Shown in pieces: positions 58,735-64,000 of a DNA stretch of 64,000 nt. The stretch comes from Amphiura filiformis (taxonomy: Eukaryota; Echinodermata; Ophiuroidea; Amphilepidida; Amphiuridae): positions 44,787,599 to 44,851,598 of the forward strand of contig NC_092640.1 in assembly GCF_039555335.1 (NCBI RefSeq), read 5' to 3'. Position numbers and translations under genes: made by a program. The notes under the pieces are model-generated. The model saw nothing but the letters and a program-made list of their open reading frames with translations, ran no database searches and was not told the origin of the DNA. Position 1 is the first letter of the stretch; each line of letters opens with the position of its first letter.

Positions 58735-60368
58735 CAGAAAAAGATTACAAGGTGAATGAATTTTGACATAAGCTGACAAATAAGCATCCAAATCCAAAAC
58801 ATAAAAAACAGCATGTAGCCCCTCTTATTCTGCATCTTACACACTTGAATCGGTTGACTGATTGCAAAGATATGAGCGATTACATAACATACATCTCAAT
58901 TCATTTCATTAAGTTTGAAAGAAAGATCATTCAACACAATGCACACTAATGCTTATCAATTGACTTTGTGTTTTGTTTGGTGAAATTCTTTTTATTCTTC
59001 TTACACAATCTGTGTTTTGCTAAACATGTAATAAACTTTTGTTAAAATGTGAAAATACTGTGTGATATTAAAGCTTGAATCTAAAATGGTGCTTGGTACT
59101 TGTAAATATATTTTTTCGTTAATATTAATATAATTATTGCATAAAGAATTATTGTATAAAGAATTCCAGCTGACAAAAAAAGGTTTCTCACACGATAATT
59201 AATGTTTTGGAATTTTTCAAGAAATGGCTATGTAAAATGAAAATCTGTTTAAATTTGAACATAATGTTGCATGGTATCAAAAATCACACGTAAAGATGTA
59301 CAAGCACTTGATCATTGTCATTCTTGGCTCACACGTTCTTTGGAAAGTTGCAATATAACATATTGCACAACACAAAGAATTAAAGCTGGAAAGCTTGCAA
59401 AAATCAAAGTTTTCTTGGACAAAATGTTGCTTCAAATATTGCCATGAATGCAAAGTTTTAACTTAAAAATTAAAACATTAAACATAATATAGCACATTAT
59501 AAAAATTAGAAGCTCTAAGCTCATGACTTAATCATGTATTTCTTGGGTTTTTGAAAGTTTAACATATTGCGTAAAGAATTACATCTGTTAATTTTATAGC
59601 TATCCAATTTCTGCAATCCATGTTAAGTTTCTTACAATTCAGGCACTGTGTATCAAAGTAAAGGCAGATCAAATGTTATATTCACTCACGTTTTTCACTT
59701 TCAGTGCAAGCATGATTAACATAATACCATCGTATAAAATAGATCAGAGGACCGAATTGAATGAGATACACAAACTTTACGAAGGGGTGAGCAAGTGTGA
59801 CAAAAGTGCCTGTTAATCAAACTTGGAATGAGTTGTTGATGTGTGCATTGTGTGATCAATCACTCATTTCTTTGCATCCAGCCAACCGAAGCAAAATAAA
59901 ATTTGTGTATAAGGCCAATGAAAGTTAATTCCGAGTTTATCATCCCCTTTTTTTCCCAGGTTGGTGAGGTGACTTTTTCATTTTTTTTATTTCAACAGAT
60001 TTCATTATTGACCTAAAATGCGTGTTGATTTAAAGCCACACTCATACATGTTATTTATAAACATGTTTTTATATGGGTAGGGACTAGAAAAGTTAGAAAA
60101 GGGCCTCGTTTTGCTGCCAAGTTATGAATTTATGTGTTTCCAATTGCTAAAACTGGTGAAAACACTGATACTTTGAATATAATGAATTATTTTGGCATTT
60201 TTGAAAATTTGACGCGGGTGTTTTTGGTTACCAAAAAGTGACGCGGGCGGGGGACGATAAACTCGGAATCGACTTTCACTCGCCTAATGTGCACAATGAG
60301 CTACCCGCTGCTTTTAAAATATTTTGATGATATTGTCTATTTCTGGAGATGTTTTCTGGGACACCCTG
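58735..60368. mobile_element. mariner-like element (1.63 kb), TA duplication
   Basis: Left CAGGGTGTTCCAGAAAA and right TTTTCTGGGACACCCTG are inverted with one mismatch. TA lies outside both ends (58733-58734, 60369-60370). No transposase frame recognised. It hosts the MITE at 59913-60284 close to its right end. Confidence 0.75.
59913..60284. mobile_element. 372-bp Harbinger-like MITE (TAA duplication)
   Basis: TAA at 59910-59912 and 60285-60287. The ends GGCCAATGAAAGTTAATTCC / GGAATCGACTTTCACTCGCC are inverted, then GAGTTTATCATCCCC / GGGGGACGATAAACTC. Next to the right end is GCGGGCGGG as in 44046-45409. Both also share GTGAGGT(A/G)ACTTTTTCATT near the left end. Confidence 0.85.
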
Positions 60369-60606
60369 TACTGTGAGAATATAATTATAATAATTTGCAT
60401 CCCTTTCAGTGTTTGACTTTGCTAATTCCAGCCTAATTGGAGTTAGCTGAAAGTTATGAAAGTTCCATGTCTGAATTTCATTGCTGTGTTCATGAAAATT
60501 GATCAAGAAATCTTTACATTCAAACCATTTTTTTTACCCAAATTATTTTTGGCAACAACAAAAACATTCTTCAGTAAAAAATTTTATTTTTAAAAAACTA
60601 GATATA

Positions 60607-60891
60607 CGCTGGCGAAGTTACGTAATTAATCAGATTAATTTTGAATATACCGCGCTGCACTACAAGCAGGTTGCACTCATCACCTGTCATCAATCATATA
60701 GTAGATTGAATACAATACCGCTCTTTTCAAAGAGACTAATCTTACAGGTGCAAGTGATTAGCATTTCTTTGACATCTATGGTTCAATGCAGAGGTACCGC
60801 ATGAACGTAGTAGTGCAGTGCGATATAATCAAAAATTGTTTGTACCTATTGCTATGGTAGTTAATCCGATTATTACGTAACTTCGCCAGCG
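60607..60891. mobile_element. 285-bp MITE, CGCTGGCGAAGTTACGTAAT ends
   Basis: The ends CGCTGGCGAAGTTACGTAAT and ATTACGTAACTTCGCCAGCG are perfect inverted repeats. TAGATAT stands one base outside each end (60599-60605, 60893-60899). The inner symmetry continues with CTGCACTACxxxx / GTAGTGCAGTGC. Confidence 0.85.
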
Positions 60892-61330
60892 ATAGATATC
60901 TAGGACCATTTACTTTTTAAAATTTTGATCAACTTCACCCAAAAAAATTGAAAATTGAGCGAAAAATCAGGCTTTTTTTCATTTTTTTTCCCGGCAAAAT
61001 TGAGCATTTTTCAACCAGTTTTGGTAAAATTTTCTCAAAGTTGGTCAAAATTTTAAAAAATAAATAAAAAATAGGTTTCAAAAATTAATTTTGTAAAGAA
61101 TTTTTTTGGTACAATGCCCATGAAAATTTGGGTAAAATTTTGTTTTTAATTTTCTCCATAACTGAGCATTTTTGCCCAAATTTGACCTCGCATATGAATT
61201 CATCAAGTTTTGTCATTTTAAATATGTAAAAATTATGTATACTAGTACTTTAATATACTTTAGACCAAAAATTTAGCAGTTATGAGGCCCTTAATTCCCT
61301 GAGGGTTAAGACCAACCTTAAGAATTAATT
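60892..61330 (+). repeat. dispersed repeat, uninterrupted copy
   Basis: Matches 47370-48110 in block order but lacks the SINE; the insertion point corresponds to about 61225. Confidence 0.85.
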
Positions 61331-62300
61331 TTTTTACTGTTATGTGACTATATGGTAATACCAGTTATATTCACCAGATAGCCAGCTCACATAAAAATCA
61401 TCACTTCAAATCACAGATGTTCCAATATCTGTGTTCAAATACAATGTTAACAGCTCTCCTAGCAATCATGCTAGAAAATGATTTGACCACTTGCCTAGCA
61501 TCATACTAGAGAGTGAGTAACCACTCCCCTTTAAAATCTAGACGACAAAGCCTGTCACAAGGATCCATGATTGGCCCTGTTACATATGATATATGTCATT
61601 CACCATAATATTATACAGTTGTCAATCAAGAAATCTCTATATGTTACAGTGTGACATTCAGTTATACAGATATTTTAATGTATCTTATCCAATCTCCATG
61701 AAAACAGCCTCATCTAGCATCACTGAATAAAACACTGGATGACCATAAAATCTCTGGAAGCTAAATGATGAGGAGATAGAGTTTTCTATTGGCGCATCAA
61801 ATTATCATACACATAGCTTATCTCCTGCTATGCTAACAGTTGACGATGATTCCATCAATCCAGCTCTGCAATCCAGTATGCAACCTCTGTGTTATATTTG
61901 ATACACAGATGACAGTGGCTGCACATATCATATACATTGTATCCCGTAATCTATTATAAATAAGTAACTACATAAAATATCAATTGGTTTCAAGGACCAT
62001 GGCATCTACTATCTGGTGGTTTGTGCCTTGATCTTGTCCCAAATGGACTATAGCAATGGATTGTTATTAAGTTCCAATAATGACATCCAAAGACTTCAGC
62101 GCAGTTCTTATTTGCTGCATTCTTGATTCTCTATACTCTCTTGTTCTTTGTGTTGTTGCCTGTTAAAAGGCTGCTTTAATCTGCAAACTATTGAAGGAAT
62201 CCTTACTCCTTAGACAGTGCTAGTGCCTGCAGAAAAGTTATTAATGAGAATAACATGAATATTAATAATAATTAACACAACATTTTCAGACCTTCCTTTT
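61331..62300. other. stretch without recognised gene
   Basis: Only small inverted pairs such as CCTAGCAATCATGCTAG near 61457 are visible. Confidence 0.4.
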
Positions 62301-62307
62301 ATTTAAG

Positions 62308-62438
62308 AAATAAAGTTTAATGCATTATCCTTTACACCCAAAATAATGTGTCCTCACCCATTATTTAAACGTTTTTTACTGCCAAGGACACATTATTTGC
62401 GTGTAAAGGAAAATGCTGCACCCTTTATTTCTATTCTA
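62308..62438. repeat. foldback of about 130 bp
   Basis: AAATAAAG(T)...GCATTATCCTTTACACCCAA and AATAATGTGTCCT on the left pair with AGGACACATTATTTGCGTGT, AAAGGAAAATGCTGCACCCT and TTATTTC on the right. Confidence 0.8.
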
Positions 62439-62439
62439 T

Positions 62440-63505
62440 TATCAGAAAATAGTGCAATTTAAAGAGAAAATATCATTTTTTGGCACAAATATTTTAAGTT
62501 GTTTACTTCAAGGTGGAGCTCGTACGCGTAAGTGACAGAGCGTATCGCGGAAATATTGCACAGCGTAATGTTGTGCGTGAGAGTGCGTTATGGCGCTTGA
62601 CCCATTATTGCAGAATAATGGGCTCTCATGTGACGTGTTTTAACAAATCACAGTGCGCGATTTTGAATAATGGGTTGTAAGAGTAATAGAATTATAAATT
62701 AAGTCACAGAATTTTTAAAAATTATATACGGTAGATATTTAAGGTGGCAAACTTAACTATGGTGTTGTGCACAGAATTGCTTTAAAATAATCGTACAGGA
62801 TGTGATTTTTCAAAACAGCTTTTTTGACTTATGCAAATTCACAAAATAACATTTAAACACTTTTCTTTGCTGATTTAAGTTTTAAATGAACATAATGGAT
62901 TTGACATAGCTAGCTATTGTATCTGCAAAGTGTAGTATTTGAGTTAGCTATCTGAAAATACAAATAAAGACAAAATGCCACCTAAAATGGTCAACATGTC
63001 TTTCATAAGGCGAGTTAGAAGGTAGCATGAACTAGCAGCATTTGAATTCGAATATTGAGACAAGTAAAGATGACACACATGAGGAATGGTATTGGTTTTA
63101 TAAAGGAAATCCCAATGATTGATATAAGTGGTGTCATTTCCACCCCATTTGCATGATGTTTTTGGGAGGGTTAAAATGGCAAAACTATTGCTTAGATATA
63201 TTAAAAAACAAATCAAGAAATATCAAGAAATAATTGTAAATTTTCATTTATGAAACTTGGAAATCTAAGCTAAACTTATTTAACATTCGGCCGAAAATTC
63301 TGCCCAAAACACATAGTGTAAACCTTAACTCACCTCTAGGAAGATCAATTGCAAAATATCAGATGCCCTGACACCCAAACTCGCAGCCAATGGCTTCACA
63401 TGTTCATTTACTTCATGAAGTTTGCACCATTCTTTAAAATATAAAACACAAAAAACATAAATGTTACATGTGGGTAAAATATAGAAGATTAAAATTGTGC
63501 TTTAC
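62440..63505. other. stretch without recognised gene
   Basis: AATAATGGG recurs around 62600-62670. The 90-codon minus-strand frame 63216-62944 has no motif I recognise. Confidence 0.35.
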
Positions 63506-63509
63506 AAGA

Positions 63510-64000
63510 TACCCATGAATACCGCAACTTTGTCACAGGTGGGATAGAATAGTAAAGATGATTTGATTTAAACAATACAACATTCCCTTGTATACCACAA
63601 CTTTGTCACGGGTGGGAAGGGACACATAAATCATAATTTTAATTGTGCTATTCACCATTCCCTTGTATACCACAACTTTGTCACAGGAGGGACAGGACAC
63701 TACAAATAATTTACATTATAGCACAATAGATAGTGTCCTGTTCCACCCATGATAATGTTGTAGTATACATGGGAGTGTTGTATAGCTGAATGGAAATCAT
63801 CTATAGTACTCTGTTCCACCCATGATAAAGTTGTAGTATACATGGGAGTGTTGTATAACGCAATGGAAATCATCTATAGTACTCTGTTCCACCCATGATA
63901 AAGTTGTAGTATACATGGGAGTGTTGTATAGCTAAATGGAAATCATCTTTGTGCTCTGTTCCACCCATGATAAAGTTGTAGTATACATGGGAGTGTTGTA
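63510..64000. repeat. inverted pair of 73-bp tandem arrays, cut by the window end
   Basis: Left array: three units with CCTTGTATACCACAACTTTG, anchored at 63522, 63595 and 63670. Right array: four units in the opposite orientation with TTCCACCCATGATAAAGTTG, anchored at 63741, 63814, 63887 and 63959. Period 73 bp in both. The axis is near 63705. The right units are nearly identical; the left ones are more diverged. The array continues beyond 64000. Confidence 0.93.

Noticed and set aside
60276-60506. 76-codon minus-strand frame with TVQGVPENISRN
   Set aside because: That part is just the translated TIR of the mariner-like element.

Overview
This window reads as gene-poor, repeat-rich DNA from an animal nuclear genome. 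It is AT-rich and studded with terminal-inverted-repeat (TIR) transposons, foldback elements (MITEs), tRNA-derived SINEs, a LINE tail, minisatellites and microsatellites. The hexamer AGGCCT (as in taggcctac) is very frequent. The transposon mixture and deuterostome-style SINEs suggest a marine invertebrate such as an echinoderm or hemichordate, but that placement is a low-confidence inference. I found no intact host protein-coding gene, no rRNA, no convincing functional tRNA and no CRISPR. Almost all open frames are short and lack recognisable domains. The exceptions are a reverse-transcriptase C-terminal tail (about 3.5 kb) and a transposase DNA-binding N-terminus (about 41.6 kb).

The main observation is a pair of 62-bp inverted repeats that match at every base, at 9547-9608 and 51662-51723. 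Each is abutted on its outer side by the same 9-bp direct repeat, TTTCTGGAA. This is the signature of one inserted unit of about 42.2 kb. A 9-bp target-site duplication (TSD) with long TIRs best fits Mutator-like elements, although no transposase could be recognised. Just inside both TIRs lie a CCAAT box and a good splice donor, so the two ends look like convergent promoters with first exons.

Layout. 1-9.5 kb: foldback and TIR elements, including a 1.75-kb unit carrying a LINE tail and telomere-like repeats, and a long TTAC/TTTA microsatellite. 9.5-51.7 kb: the candidate giant element. In order it holds a palindromic ATCT/AGAT array, AT-rich tandem repeats, an array of about 16 alternating A/B repeats (14.7-18.6 kb), TTAA-flanked MITEs, two related hAT-like elements (0.64 and 5.19 kb), a 1.7-kb nested palindrome built of minisatellites, Harbinger-like elements with TWA duplications, a mariner-like element, and SINEs. 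51.7-64 kb: more MITEs, tRNA-like sequences, a G-rich minisatellite, another mariner-like element, and at the edge a pair of 73-bp tandem arrays in opposite orientation.

Many nested elements keep exact TSDs, so the order of insertion can be read: MITE inside hAT palindrome, MITE inside a duplicated Harbinger-like element, SINE inside an older dispersed repeat. Element superfamily names rest on TSD length and TIR ends, not on transposase sequence, unless stated.
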